From positions 5,113,001-5,177,000 of the forward strand of contig NZ_CP084061.1 of NCBI RefSeq assembly GCF_020215665.1: a stretch of DNA of 64,000 nucleotides, written 5' to 3'. This stretch comes from Blautia parvula (GTDB lineage: Bacteria > Bacillota > Clostridia > Lachnospirales > Lachnospiraceae). Within the stretch, counting starts at the first letter, position 1, and each line of letters starts with the position of its first letter. Positions 9,657-18,804 of the stretch are shown here, in pieces. The position numbers and the translations under genes were made by a program. The notes under the pieces are model-generated. The model saw only the letters and a program-made list of their open reading frames with translations, searched no databases and had not been told where the DNA came from.

Positions 9657-10688
9657 ATGGGAAAAGAAAGAGTAAGTATTTATCATATCGCAAAGGAAGC
9701 AGGAGTATCCCCGGCGACCGTTTCCAGGGTTTTGACAGGCAATGCCAATGTCAGCACAGAAAAGCGGATCAAAGTGGAGGCTCTGATCAAGAAGTATGAT
9801 TTCCGGCCGAATGCCATGGCGCGCAGTCTGAGCAGTACAAAGACGAAGCTCATGGGTTTCCTGATCCCGGATATCAGAAACCCCTTTTATGCAACACTTG
9901 CCGTGGCCTGTGAGAGGGCTGCCAACGAGAGAGGATACAGTCTGATGCTAAGCAATTATCTGAATGATATGGAGCTTCAGGAGCAGAACCTGCAGAAGAT
10001 GATCGAGATGCGGGTGGATGCACTGATCATGATCGGAGGCAAAGTGGACGAGATGGTATCAGACGAGGAATATGTGGAGAAAATCAACCAGATCACAGAC
10101 ACGATCCCCGTGGTGATCACAGGTAAACTGGACGGCAGTGACTGCTATCAGGTTAATATAGATCAGAAGAAGGCAATGGAGACCGCAGTGGATCATCTGA
10201 TATCATTGGGGCATGAGAAGATTGCCCTCATCGGAGGCCGCAGAGATGTAAATTCCACTTATACGAAACGGGTCACTTACAGAAGCTGCCTGAGAAAGCA
10301 TGGAATCGAATTTTCTCAGGATGATATTGTGGAGACACCGGAGTATTCCGTAGAGTGCGGACTGCAGGTGATGGATGGGATTTTTGACAGCGGGAAGCCG
10401 CTTCCCACCGCAGTTATCGCGATCAACGATTTTATGGCAATGGGCATCGTGCAGTCGATTCGCCGCCATGGGCTTTTAATACCGGAAGATATCTCGATTC
10501 TAAGCTTTGACGACACGTTTATTGCGGAGGCCGAGACACCGCGTCTGACAAGTGTGGGATATAATTACGATAGATTTGCAAACACTCTGGTGGATACTGC
10601 CATTCTGGCCATAGAGGGAAAGAATCCGCCGAAAATGCAGCTTATACCGCCTAAGCTGATGATCAGGGAGTCCACAGCAGAGAGATAA
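9657..10688 (+). CDS. LacI-family transcriptional regulator
   Basis: DNA-binding repressor of the LacI/GalR family, 343 residues, the usual length. The N-terminal helix-turn-helix is clear (SIYHIAKEAGVSPATVSRVL) with the hinge helix near residue 50-60 (NAMARSLSSTK). It is followed by a periplasmic-binding-like sensor domain (LMGFLIPDIRNPFYATLAVA; SILSFDDTFIAEAETPRLTS). The ligand is unknown, but neighbours point to galacto- or arabino-oligosaccharides. Matching palindromes lie in its own promoter, twice before the importer and before the GH43 operon at 27.5 kb, which I infer to be its regulon. Confidence 0.95.
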   Translation: MGKERVSIYHIAKEAGVSPATVSRVLTGNANVSTEKRIKVEALIKKYDFRPNAMARSLSSTKTKLMGFLIPDIRNPFYATLAVACERAANERGYSLMLSNYLNDMELQEQNLQKMIEMRVDALIMIGGKVDEMVSDEEYVEKINQITDTIPVVITGKLDGSDCYQVNIDQKKAMETAVDHLISLGHEKIALIGGRRDVNSTYTKRVTYRSCLRKHGIEFSQDDIVETPEYSVECGLQVMDGIFDSGKPLPTAVIAINDFMAMGIVQSIRRHGLLIPEDISILSFDDTFIAEAETPRLTSVGYNYDRFANTLVDTAILAIEGKNPPKMQLIPPKLMIRESTAER

Positions 10689-10741
10689 CAGATTAAGAGA
10701 CAGCATAAGATACTCACCGGATACAGTGGTAAAATAATAAT

Positions 10742-10765
10742 CTTATTGAAACGGGTTTCAATAAG
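10742..10765. promoter_or_regulatory. Candidate LacI operator 1 before the importer
   Basis: CTTATTGAAAC (10742-10752) and GTTTCAATAAG (10755-10765) form a perfect 11-bp inverted repeat around GG. The core matches the TTGAAAnCGnTTTCAA pattern seen elsewhere, with GG in place of CG at the centre. It lies 54 bases after lacI and 163 bases before the first permease. A clear -35/-10 pair beside it was not found. Confidence 0.65.
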
Positions 10766-10893
10766 AGGGGTGTGAGGTTCGTTGAGTTACATAAAAACAT
10801 CTGCTGCAAAGGAGCAGTTGTAATAAAAGATAACAAGAACAGGAGGAAATCTACGTGCGTTCAACCTAGAAAAAGCAGTAAATCAGCCATTTA

Positions 10894-10909
10894 TTGAAAC
10901 CGATTTCAA
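10894..10909. promoter_or_regulatory. Candidate LacI operator 2 before the importer
   Basis: TTGAAACCGATTTCAA, the same 16 bases as the site at 27468-27483. It lies 18 bases before the GTG start of the permease, so it is in the leader or start region of the importer operon. A pair with operator 1 (about 150 bases apart) could allow looping; this is inference. Confidence 0.7.
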
Positions 10910-10927
10910 AAAGAGGAGGAGAATGAT

Positions 10928-11890
10928 GTGAAAGCAACGAAAAATAAAACAGGAACAGCAGTTATGGCGGGCAGGAAAAAGCCTTTCTGGAAAAAGGTAA
11001 AAGATAACAGGACCCTGCTGCTGATGTGCCTTCCTGCCGTGGTGTTTTTTATAGTCTTTAATTACTGCCCCCTGCCGGGTGTATACATAGCATTTACGAA
11101 CTATAATTTCCGTGATGGGATTTTCGGAAGTCCTTTTGTGGGGCTGAAGAACTTTGAATTCCTGATCCAGTCAGGAGAACTGTGGAAACTGACCAGAAAT
11201 ACCCTGCTTTATAATGTGGTCTTTATTGTTCTGGGAAATGTGGTGCAGATCACACTGGCTGTTATGCTGAATGAAGTGCGCAATAAATATTTTAAGAAAG
11301 TATCCCAGACGATCATGTTCCTGCCGTACTTTATCTCCGTAGTATTGATCGGAGCCATTGCGTTTAACATCCTGAATTATGACACAGGTGCGCTGAACAC
11401 CCTGCTCCGCGAGACGGGCGGTGATCCGGTCAAGATTTACAGTATGGCCGGTATATGGCCTTTCATCATTATCTTCTGCCAGATGTGGCAGCAGACAGGA
11501 TACGGTTCCGTCGTCTATTTTGCAGCCATCTGCGGAATTGATTCCGGTATGATGGAAGCTGCCGAGGTGGATGGGGCAACAAGCTGGCAGAGAATCCGCT
11601 ATATCATCCTGCCAAGCCTGAAACCTACCTTTATCATTCTTCTGCTCTTTGCCCTGGGCGGTATCATGAAGGGAAACTTCGGATTATTCTGGAACCTGGT
11701 GGGCAATAACTCACAGCTCTTCCAGTCAACGGATATTATCGAGACATTCGTTTACAGGACCATGACGACGCAGAACAACTTCTCAACATCATCTGCGGTG
11801 GGGCTGTACCAGTCCATTTTCGGATTTGCCCTTGTTATGTTCAGCAACTGGCTGGTAAAACGGATCGATCCGGATTACGCATTATTCTAG
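10928..11890 (+). CDS. ABC sugar importer permease, LplB type
   Basis: Inner-membrane permease of a carbohydrate ABC importer (LplB / YtcP-partner class). 320 residues from GTG 10928; the two ATGs just upstream run into a stop at once. About six membrane segments, starting at LLLMCLPAVVFFIVFNYCPL. The permease EAA loop reads EAAEVDGATSWQRIRYIILP near residue 212. It pairs with the second permease 12 bases downstream and the lipoprotein at 12887. No ATPase gene is in the operon, so a shared MsmX-like ATPase is expected elsewhere. Confidence 0.93.
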   Translation: MKATKNKTGTAVMAGRKKPFWKKVKDNRTLLLMCLPAVVFFIVFNYCPLPGVYIAFTNYNFRDGIFGSPFVGLKNFEFLIQSGELWKLTRNTLLYNVVFIVLGNVVQITLAVMLNEVRNKYFKKVSQTIMFLPYFISVVLIGAIAFNILNYDTGALNTLLRETGGDPVKIYSMAGIWPFIIIFCQMWQQTGYGSVVYFAAICGIDSGMMEAAEVDGATSWQRIRYIILPSLKPTFIILLLFALGGIMKGNFGLFWNLVGNNSQLFQSTDIIETFVYRTMTTQNNFSTSSAVGLYQSIFGFALVMFSNWLVKRIDPDYALF

Positions 11891-11902
11891 GAGGTGGGTT
11901 AA

Positions 11903-12811
11903 GTGCAGAATCAAAATAAGACAAAGATAAAACAGGACACCAGTACCCTGGTTGTGAAAATAATTTCGTATCTGGTGATCACAGCGTTTGCGCTGATATG
12001 CCTATTGCCGTTTATTCTGATCATATCGGCTTCACTGAGCACGGAGAGCGTCATTATGAAGGAAGGCTTTGGCCTGCTTCCGAAAGAGTTTACGCTGGAT
12101 GCGTACACCTGGGTGTTCCGTTTCCCGAAAATGATACTGGGCTCTTACGCAGTTACCATTCTGCTTACAGTCTGCGGAACCCTGGTGGGGCTGTTCGTCA
12201 TTGCCATGACCGGATATGCCCTGCAGAGAAAGGATTTTCCTTTTAGAAATGCGATATCCTTTTTTATCTACTTTACAACCCTGTTTTCCGCAGGTATGGC
12301 GCCTACTTTTATCTGGGTATCCAGGTACCTGCAGTTAAAGGGAACCTATTTTGCCGTGTTCTTCCAGCTTCTCATGACACCGTGGCTGATCATTCTAATG
12401 AAGAACTTTGCAAAATCAGTACCGTTTGAGATAACAGAGTCCGGCAAGATCGACGGAGCCGGGGATTTCAGGATCTTCATTTCCCTTGTTTTGCCCATGC
12501 TGAAGCCGGCGCTGGCAACGGTTGGCCTGTTTCTGGCCCTGGGATACTGGAACGAGTGGTATCTCTCCTCCCTGTATCTGGGTTCAGAGGTGGATTTCAA
12601 ACCGCTGCAGTATTATCTGTACAATATCATTAACCAGGCAGCCGCGCTTAAGAATTCCATGGCCGGCGCAGCCGTCACTGTTGCGGACCTTCCGTCCAAT
12701 ACGCTGAAAATGGCAACTGCAGTGGTGGCAACAGGCCCGATTGTATTTTTATATCCCTTTGTGCAGAAATATTTTATCTCCGGTATCACCGTAGGCGCTG
12801 TAAAAGGATGA
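11903..12811 (+). CDS. ABC sugar importer permease, YtcP/LplC type
   Basis: Second permease subunit of the importer, 302 residues from GTG 11903 with GGAGGTGGG about 6 bases upstream. Six membrane segments (first: ISYLVITAFALICLLPFILI). EAA-type loop ESGKIDGAGDFRIFISLVLP near residue 178. The C-terminus KYFISGITVGAVKG is typical of the family. Sits 12 bases after its partner and 75 bases before the binding protein, in one operon. Confidence 0.93.
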   Translation: MQNQNKTKIKQDTSTLVVKIISYLVITAFALICLLPFILIISASLSTESVIMKEGFGLLPKEFTLDAYTWVFRFPKMILGSYAVTILLTVCGTLVGLFVIAMTGYALQRKDFPFRNAISFFIYFTTLFSAGMAPTFIWVSRYLQLKGTYFAVFFQLLMTPWLIILMKNFAKSVPFEITESGKIDGAGDFRIFISLVLPMLKPALATVGLFLALGYWNEWYLSSLYLGSEVDFKPLQYYLYNIINQAAALKNSMAGAAVTVADLPSNTLKMATAVVATGPIVFLYPFVQKYFISGITVGAVKG

Positions 12812-12886
12812 CAGTATTATATGTATGATATGAATTTCCCGTATAGGGATTTATATGAATCAATTATAATGAGTGGAGGATCAAAA

Positions 12887-14473
12887 ATGAGAAAGAATAC
12901 GACAGTAAAACGTACTCTGGCCCTGACAATGGCAGTATTGATGGGAGCAAGCCTGGCTGGCTGCGGAAGCAAAAGTGAGGGTGCAAGTTCCAAGGTAAAG
13001 GAGGACGGAACCATTGACACTTCCAGCCATGAGGTGATCAACATGCTGGTTCTGGGAAACAAGCCGTCCAACGGCAGATGCGAGGAAATGTTAAAGGAAC
13101 TGAATAAAGTTCTGACCGACAAGGTAAATGCAGAGCTGGAGCTGACTTATGTAGAATGGGCTGACTGGCAGACACAGTATAATACCCAGCTTCTGAGCGG
13201 CGATGCCTCTCTTGATATCATCACAACCGCCACAGACTGGCTGTATGGATGGGAAAACGCACAGAAGGGAGCATTCCTGCCGCTGACAGATGACATGCTG
13301 AAGACCTATGCGCCCAAGACCTATGAGCAGGTAGAGGCAGACGGTGACTGGGATATCTGTAAATTAGACGGTGAGATCATGTTCATTCCGGAAGACAACT
13401 ACACCCAGTACACAAACCATGGAATGATGTACCGCGGCGACTGGGCAAAAGAGGCCGGAATCCCGGATGGCACCATCACAAAATTCGATGAAATGACTAC
13501 ATATTTCAAATGGGTAAAAGAGAACAAACCGGATGTGGTTCCGTGGGATGCGGGAAAGAACAATCTGGGAAGCCTTCTGGAGCCTTACATCTTATCAAAC
13601 ACAAATTACCGCCAGCTTGTAGGATGTAATGCAGGTAACTATGAATTCTGGTTTACATCCAAAGAAGATCCTTATACTGTTTCATCTCCGTATATGGAGG
13701 ATGACACCATCTATGAAGCAGCGGAGCTGATGAAAGAGTGGAATGAGATCGGCGTATGGCGTGAGGATGCCTTGAATTATGACGGGGATACCAGAGTAGA
13801 AATGTATGCAGGTACCTGTGCAGCAGACCAGCACCACAGCCAGACCTACTATACACAGGTAAAACCCAACATGGATGTAAAACAGCCGGGTTCTGATGTG
13901 AAGATGTATTACTGGGGACAGGAAAATAACAATGTGGCAAAACCCATCAAGACCCACGGTGCCGCAGCCATCAGCGCCAATTCCAAACATCCGGAGAGAG
14001 CTCTCATGGTTTACGATCTGCTCCGCAACGATGAGGAATGTTATCGCTACATCAATTATGGTGTGGAAGGAACCGACTATATTGTAACAGATGACGGCAA
14101 ACTGTCATACCCGGAAGGATGGGATGAGGCCACAGACAAGCTGGACGCAAACTTCTGGTGCGGACGTAACGACGACCTGGAGCTGCCAAATGAGAGCTGG
14201 TGGGACGGAACGCAGGATATGATCGCCAATTACGACAAGATTGCATATGACTATGAATTTGAGAACCTGATCATTGACAAAAACGCCATCGAGACACAGC
14301 AGGCAGCCATCGCAAACGTATTGTCCGAATACCTTCCGCAGCTTGGATACGGAAAATATGAGGATCCTGCAAAGGCGATCGACGAGATGAGAGAAAAACT
14401 GAAAGCAGCCGGTTATGATGAAGTAAAAGCATCAATCCAGAAAAATATTGATGATTTCAAAGCAGAAAAGTGA
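12887..14473 (+). CDS. Solute-binding lipoprotein of the importer (LplA type)
   Basis: Lipid-anchored substrate-binding protein of the upstream permeases. 528 residues from ATG 12887, which has GTGGAGG at the right distance; an upstream in-frame ATG at 12821 would place the signal peptide too far in. Lipobox LMGASLAGCG, Cys near residue 25, then a short Ser/Gly-rich linker. The large size (over 500 residues) fits the LplA/YtcQ class. Substrate unknown; the following GH35 gene suggests a galactoside-containing oligosaccharide. Confidence 0.92.
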   Translation: MRKNTTVKRTLALTMAVLMGASLAGCGSKSEGASSKVKEDGTIDTSSHEVINMLVLGNKPSNGRCEEMLKELNKVLTDKVNAELELTYVEWADWQTQYNTQLLSGDASLDIITTATDWLYGWENAQKGAFLPLTDDMLKTYAPKTYEQVEADGDWDICKLDGEIMFIPEDNYTQYTNHGMMYRGDWAKEAGIPDGTITKFDEMTTYFKWVKENKPDVVPWDAGKNNLGSLLEPYILSNTNYRQLVGCNAGNYEFWFTSKEDPYTVSSPYMEDDTIYEAAELMKEWNEIGVWREDALNYDGDTRVEMYAGTCAADQHHSQTYYTQVKPNMDVKQPGSDVKMYYWGQENNNVAKPIKTHGAAAISANSKHPERALMVYDLLRNDEECYRYINYGVEGTDYIVTDDGKLSYPEGWDEATDKLDANFWCGRNDDLELPNESWWDGTQDMIANYDKIAYDYEFENLIIDKNAIETQQAAIANVLSEYLPQLGYGKYEDPAKAIDEMREKLKAAGYDEVKASIQKNIDDFKAEK

Positions 14474-14507
14474 TAAAATCATAAGCAGGAAGTTTTTGTA
14501 AATAAGC

Positions 14508-14561
14508 ATGGGAATACCAATACCGACGCAGCTGAGAGTGCCCGGCATTTGGCATTCCCAT
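14508..14561 (+). promoter_or_regulatory. Hairpin between the importer and GH35 genes
   Basis: ATGGGAATACCA (14508-14519) pairs with TGGCATTCCCAT (14550-14561), 12 bp with one mismatch. No T-run follows, so termination is weak at best. It could trim or stabilise the binding-protein mRNA, giving more binding protein than enzyme. It also argues that the GH35 start is downstream at 14602. Confidence 0.5.
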
Positions 14562-14601
14562 TTGCTGTATGAACAATGCAAAGTTCAGAAAGGAGCAGGA
14601 A

Positions 14602-16347
14602 GTGGAAAAATTTGAGATAAGAGAAGATTTTTATCTGGATGGAAAAAAGATCAAGATCATTTCCGGAGGAATGCATTATTTCCGTGTGGTACCTGAATAT
14701 TGGAGGGACAGACTGGAAAAATTAAAAGCGCTGGGATGCAATACAGTGGAGACCTACATTCCCTGGAACCTGCATGAGAAGGAGAAGGGACAGTTTGATT
14801 TTGACGGTATTTTAGATATTACCCGCTATGTGAAGACAGCGCAGGAGCTGGGGCTGATGGTGATATTAAGGCCGTCCCCGTACATCTGCGCGGAGTGGGA
14901 GTTCGGCGGACTTCCCTATTGGCTTTTAAAAGAGGACAACATGCGTCTGCGCTGCATGTATGAACCGTATCTGAAGCATGTGAGGGAATACTACGAAAAG
15001 CTCTTCCGGGTCATCGCACCGCTGCAGATCACCCAGGGCGGACCGGTGATCATGATGCAGGTGGAGAACGAGTACGGTTACTATGGCGATGACAGGGAAT
15101 ACCTGGTGTACATGAAGAACCTTATGATCGACTGCGGATGTGAGGTACCCCTTGTCACATCAGACGGCCCGTGGGGGGATGCCTTTGACTGCGGAAAAGT
15201 CGAGGGCGTACTGCAGACCGGAAATTTTGGCTCAAAGGGAAAAGAGCAGTTCTCCATTATGCGGGAGAAAATAGGAGACAAGCCCCTTATGTGCATGGAA
15301 TTCTGGGTGGGCTGGTTTGACAACTGGGGTGTGGAGTGCCACCAGACGGGAGATCTGGAGGAACATGTGAAGGATCTGGATGAAATCTTATCGGAGGGTC
15401 ATGTCAATATCTACATGTTTGAAGGCGGCACCAATTTCGGTTTTACCAATGGCTCTAATTATTACGATGTACTGACCCCTGATGTAACCTCCTACGACTA
15501 TGACGCACTGCTGACTGAGGATGGCAGGATCACGCCGAAATACCAGGCATTCCGCCAGGTGATCAGCAAATATGCAGAGGTTCCGGAAGTTGCTCTGAGC
15601 ACAGAGATAAAAAGAAAAGATTACGGTACTCTGAAAGTATCCAGAAAGACAGGTCTCTTCGGAAATCTGAAAAATATTGCAGAACCTGCTGCAAGTGTAT
15701 ACCCCCGGTCCATGGAAAAACTGGGACAGGGATACGGATATATCATGTATGAAAGCCCTCTGAAATACGAGGGGCCAATCGAGAAGATACGTCTCTGGGG
15801 CGCAAACGACAGGGCAAATATGTTCGTGGATGAGAAGCCGGTACTGACACTGTATGACAGAGAGCTGCTGACAGAATATGAGTTTGAAAGCCCGATACAG
15901 AAGGGAGAAAAAATCTCTATTCTCATGGAAAATATGGGGCGTGTAAATTTCGGACCCGCGCTGGAACAGCAGCGCAAGGGGATTGACAGAAGTGTGCAGA
16001 TCAATGGACACCAGCACTATTATTGGACAGAATACTGCCTGCCCATGGAGGATTTAAGCGGGCTGGACTTTGATGTTCCGGTAAACGAAGGAGAGCCGGG
16101 ATTCTATGAGTTTACATTTGAGGCGGAGGAGACAGGGGATACCTTCCTTGATTTCTCAGGATGGGGAAAAGGCTGTGTTCTGGTCAATGGATTTAATATA
16201 GGCCGTTTCTGGGAGATTGGTCCGCAGAAGCGCTTATATATACCGGGACCGCTTTTGAAAAAGGGACAGAATACCATCCTTATTTTCGAGACAGAGGGGA
16301 AAGCGCCGGGTACGATCGCCCTTTGCGAAGAACCGGATCTTGGCTGA
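14602..16347 (+). CDS. GH35 beta-galactosidase
   Basis: Retaining beta-galactosidase of family GH35 acting on terminal beta-galactose. 581 residues from GTG 14602, chosen because AAAGGAGC lies 6-9 bases upstream; the ATG at 14569 has no ribosome site. The TIM barrel fills the first about 320 residues with acid/base Glu in IMMQVENEYGYYG and nucleophile Glu in PLMCMEFWVGWF. Beta-sandwich domains follow (GWGKGCVLVNGFNIGRFWEI at the C-terminus). No signal peptide, so it acts in the cytoplasm on imported oligosaccharides. Last metabolic gene of the importer operon; an AraC gene follows after 22 bases. Confidence 0.95.
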   Translation: MEKFEIREDFYLDGKKIKIISGGMHYFRVVPEYWRDRLEKLKALGCNTVETYIPWNLHEKEKGQFDFDGILDITRYVKTAQELGLMVILRPSPYICAEWEFGGLPYWLLKEDNMRLRCMYEPYLKHVREYYEKLFRVIAPLQITQGGPVIMMQVENEYGYYGDDREYLVYMKNLMIDCGCEVPLVTSDGPWGDAFDCGKVEGVLQTGNFGSKGKEQFSIMREKIGDKPLMCMEFWVGWFDNWGVECHQTGDLEEHVKDLDEILSEGHVNIYMFEGGTNFGFTNGSNYYDVLTPDVTSYDYDALLTEDGRITPKYQAFRQVISKYAEVPEVALSTEIKRKDYGTLKVSRKTGLFGNLKNIAEPAASVYPRSMEKLGQGYGYIMYESPLKYEGPIEKIRLWGANDRANMFVDEKPVLTLYDRELLTEYEFESPIQKGEKISILMENMGRVNFGPALEQQRKGIDRSVQINGHQHYYWTEYCLPMEDLSGLDFDVPVNEGEPGFYEFTFEAEETGDTFLDFSGWGKGCVLVNGFNIGRFWEIGPQKRLYIPGPLLKKGQNTILIFETEGKAPGTIALCEEPDLG

Positions 16348-16369
16348 CAAAAAGAGGTGCCTGCAGTAA

Positions 16370-17317
16370 ATGTATTATGAGATCAACGCAAATATCCTGC
16401 CTCAGATTCGCCTGGTGGACACAGCGGTATTGGAACCGCCCTATGTGCACAGAAGGCGGCAGCCGGATGAATATATTCTTTATATCATGAAGCAGGGAGT
16501 GCTGTATCTAAAGGAAGACCAAAAGGAGTATGAGCTTCGGCAAGGAGACATACTCCTTTTAGATACAGACTTTGTGCATGAGGGGATTAAGGCCTCAGAA
16601 TGCGAGTATTTTTATATCCATTTCCGCCATCCGCAGATATGCAGAAGGGATGAGGACCAGGAGTTTATGGAAAATCTTCTGGAAATCCGGGGCAGTTGTC
16701 TGCAGCAGGACAGCGGTTCCTACAAAAGGTACCGGGATGACTGCCTTTGGCTGCCGAAATTCGTCTCCCTGGGAAAAAAGAGCGGCTATCTGCGGGTGCT
16801 GCAGTTGATTCAGGAAGCCATGGAGCAGCACAGGAACCAGATGGAAAATTACAAGACAGCCTGTGAATGCAGGTTTATGGAGGCACTGGTGACAATCTCC
16901 AGGGAGGCATTGTCTTCCTGGACGGTCAGGCCCACTCATGGGATTCCATCCTCCTATCACAGAGTCCATGAGCTGCTGAATTATCTCAATGAAAATTACC
17001 ACCGGCAGATATCCGGTGCAGGAATCGAGGAGGAATTTTCCTGTAATTTTGATTATCTGAACCGGGTGTTCAAAAAGAATATCGGAAAAACTATTTTCGT
17101 CTGCCTCAACGAGATACGGATACACCGCGCCATGGAACTGCTCGCAACCACATCCATGAAGATATCCGCTGTGGGATACCGGGTGGGATTCAGGGACGAC
17201 GGGTATTTTTGCAAGGTGTTTAAAAAATATACGGGGATATCACCGGGGCAGTATGGGACTATGGCGGGGGTGCGGCAGTGTGTGGGGAAGAAGAAAGAGA
17301 CAGCAGGAGATCGCTGA
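16370..17317 (+). CDS. AraC-family regulator with cupin sensor
   Basis: One-component sugar regulator of 315 residues. N-terminal cupin-like arm and barrel (YILYIMKQGVLYLKEDQKEY; LRQGDILLLDTDFVHEG), a helical linker, and a C-terminal AraC domain from about residue 205 (LNENYHRQISGAGIEEEFSC; VGYRVGFRDDGYFCKVFKKY). It begins 22 bases after GH35 and ends inside a terminator, so it is the last gene of the importer operon and probably controls it. Confidence 0.92.
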   Translation: MYYEINANILPQIRLVDTAVLEPPYVHRRRQPDEYILYIMKQGVLYLKEDQKEYELRQGDILLLDTDFVHEGIKASECEYFYIHFRHPQICRRDEDQEFMENLLEIRGSCLQQDSGSYKRYRDDCLWLPKFVSLGKKSGYLRVLQLIQEAMEQHRNQMENYKTACECRFMEALVTISREALSSWTVRPTHGIPSSYHRVHELLNYLNENYHRQISGAGIEEEFSCNFDYLNRVFKKNIGKTIFVCLNEIRIHRAMELLATTSMKISAVGYRVGFRDDGYFCKVFKKYTGISPGQYGTMAGVRQCVGKKKETAGDR

Positions 17318-17340
17318 TAAGGCGATGTCCTGCTGTTTAT
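17300..17340 (+). terminator. Terminator overlapping the araC stop codon
   Basis: ACAGCAGGA (17300-17308) pairs with TCCTGCTGT (17328-17336), with an inner ATCGC/GCGAT extension. The araC stop TGA (17315-17317) is in the loop region, and TTTATAT follows. It closes the 5.3-17.3 kb operon. Confidence 0.75.
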
Positions 17341-17395
17341 ATAGGATTAGTTTTTAAGTTATTCAGCGAGCAGGAATAAGAACTTAACAATGGTA

Positions 17396-17632
17396 TTAAA
17401 TACGTTCCCAATCACCTAAGGGTTTATTGGCAGAGAAATTATATAATCGCCTATAAATTATATTATTGACTTTTTTATATTGATATCCAATAATATCTTT
17501 TTTAGGTAACACGGTACTATCAATTGATGACGCGGTATTTATTGAGAAATCATAAGAAGAATTATTAATGGCGGGGCAAATTGACAAGATAAACATAGAG
17601 CTTGTTAAACAAATAAGTATTCTTTTTTTCAT
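17396..17632 (-). CDS. Small exported protein of unknown function
   Basis: 78 residues. A Lys-rich start and hydrophobic core (KKRILICLTSSMFILSICPA) form a signal peptide, leaving a mature part of about 58 residues rich in Ser, Asn and Tyr (IIGYQYKKVNNIIYRRLYNF). I recognise no domain. The start overlaps the M56 protease gene end by 4 bases, so translation is probably coupled and the two products may act together outside the membrane. It might be a ligand, a substrate or an inhibitor of the protease; none of this is shown. Confidence 0.65.
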   Translation of the reverse strand: MKKRILICLTSSMFILSICPAINNSSYDFSINTASSIDSTVLPKKDIIGYQYKKVNNIIYRRLYNFSANKPLGDWERI

Positions 17633-18801
17633 TTAAAATCCCCTTTCTCATAAATAGGCAGGTCTTTAAAATCATTTGGAACTTGTGTTAAATCTTCTGT
17701 AGTATAAAAATATTCTCCATTAAGATATAAATCAAAAAAATTTCCATTTTTTAAGTAATAAGAGTTGTCCTTTTCTAAATAAAATACATCATCTCCATTC
17801 TGGTCGTATTCCGGTAAATTACGCGCTTCAAAAACGAAAGTGAAGGAAAATATGAAGAGTATTACTGCAAATGCAATAAAGGTATTTGACTTTTTTTTAT
17901 GTTTCCATTTTTCTATATAATAAAATCTTTGCCGAAGGTTCTTTTTATTCGACAAATTACATAAGGCGTAATAAGAAGTTTGATCCATCACTTGTTTTCT
18001 GTTACTTTGGGCATGTCTCAATGTTTTTAATATACTGTTGGCGTAGTCAAGTCTGTTTTGGGTTGGAACTATAGCTTCCATTGAATGATCTACATATAAT
18101 TCCTGAATTTGTTGTAACATGGATGGTAACAAAATGGATACACATACATTCCACCAGTGAATACAGGAAATAAAATCCATAATGACTTTTATCCCCCAGT
18201 CCCGATGTTTAATATGTATTAATTCATGTAATAAAACACAGTAAAGTTCCGTTTCTGTAAACTCAATGTTAGGTAGTAATATTACCGGATGAAAGAGGCC
18301 GAAAGCAGCAGGGGTGGATATCCCTTCCATTTTGATCACTTCAATGTTATGATTTTTACTTTTAAAAACATTTAGAAATGCTCTTTGATACACCTGGTTG
18401 ATATTATTTGATGATAATCTGGGCATTTGAGAAATTTTTTGTTTTAAGCGATAATACCCAACGGATTTTTTGATAAATAAGAATGATCCTATAACAATCC
18501 ACATGATGATTATTAAGTCCAAGACAGAAAAAGAATGATGGTTCTCATAAGTGACAGGGGTCATAATTATTTTCTGTATTGCCGGTATTATCACTAATGA
18601 TTCATATGTCTTAGTTAGTCCGGGTTTATATATATCCAGTGGAAAACACCCTCTTATGATGGTTAAAATCATTAATATATAAACACTTAGAATCCCCACT
18701 TTTTTTAATAAATAGTTCCATCTTAATGCAATGTAAAGGATAATACTGAGAAGGGACATGGATATAGAACACGTTATTAATGCAGGTAACGATAACTCCA
18801 T
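17629..18801 (-). CDS. BlaR1/MecR1-like M56 membrane metalloprotease
   Basis: Integral membrane zinc protease of family M56, 390 residues. N-terminal membrane segments (LITCSISMSLLSIILYIAL; VGILSVYILMILTIIRG; LDLIIIMWIVIGSFLFI), the zinc motif HELIHIKHRDW near residue 190-200, and a last membrane segment near 310 (FIAFAVILFIFSFTFVFEA). The extracytoplasmic tail is only about 70 residues (FYLEKDNSYYLKNGNFFDLY), without the penicillin-binding sensor domain of BlaR1, so it must sense something else. Known M56 members signal by causing loss of the BlaI repressor. The BlaI-like gene is 3 bases upstream. Confidence 0.92.
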   Translation of the reverse strand: MELSLPALITCSISMSLLSIILYIALRWNYLLKKVGILSVYILMILTIIRGCFPLDIYKPGLTKTYESLVIIPAIQKIIMTPVTYENHHSFSVLDLIIIMWIVIGSFLFIKKSVGYYRLKQKISQMPRLSSNNINQVYQRAFLNVFKSKNHNIEVIKMEGISTPAAFGLFHPVILLPNIEFTETELYCVLLHELIHIKHRDWGIKVIMDFISCIHWWNVCVSILLPSMLQQIQELYVDHSMEAIVPTQNRLDYANSILKTLRHAQSNRKQVMDQTSYYALCNLSNKKNLRQRFYYIEKWKHKKKSNTFIAFAVILFIFSFTFVFEARNLPEYDQNGDDVFYLEKDNSYYLKNGNFFDLYLNGEYFYTTEDLTQVPNDFKDLPIYEKGDFK

Positions 18802-18804
18802 ATT

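Noticed and set aside
10855-10869. Four-codon frame (GTG to TAG) after an AGGAGG site before the importer
   Set aside because: Too short to judge; the site and start may be chance or a relic, and no attenuator structure accompanies it.
16370-17317. tRNA or other RNA genes in the gaps of the window
   Set aside because: No cloverleaf or rRNA-like segment was found in any gap; the hairpins seen fit terminators or isolated stems.
17629-18801. Beta-lactam sensor BlaR1
   Set aside because: The M56 domain fits, but the C-terminal penicillin-binding sensor is absent and no beta-lactamase or PBP gene is near.
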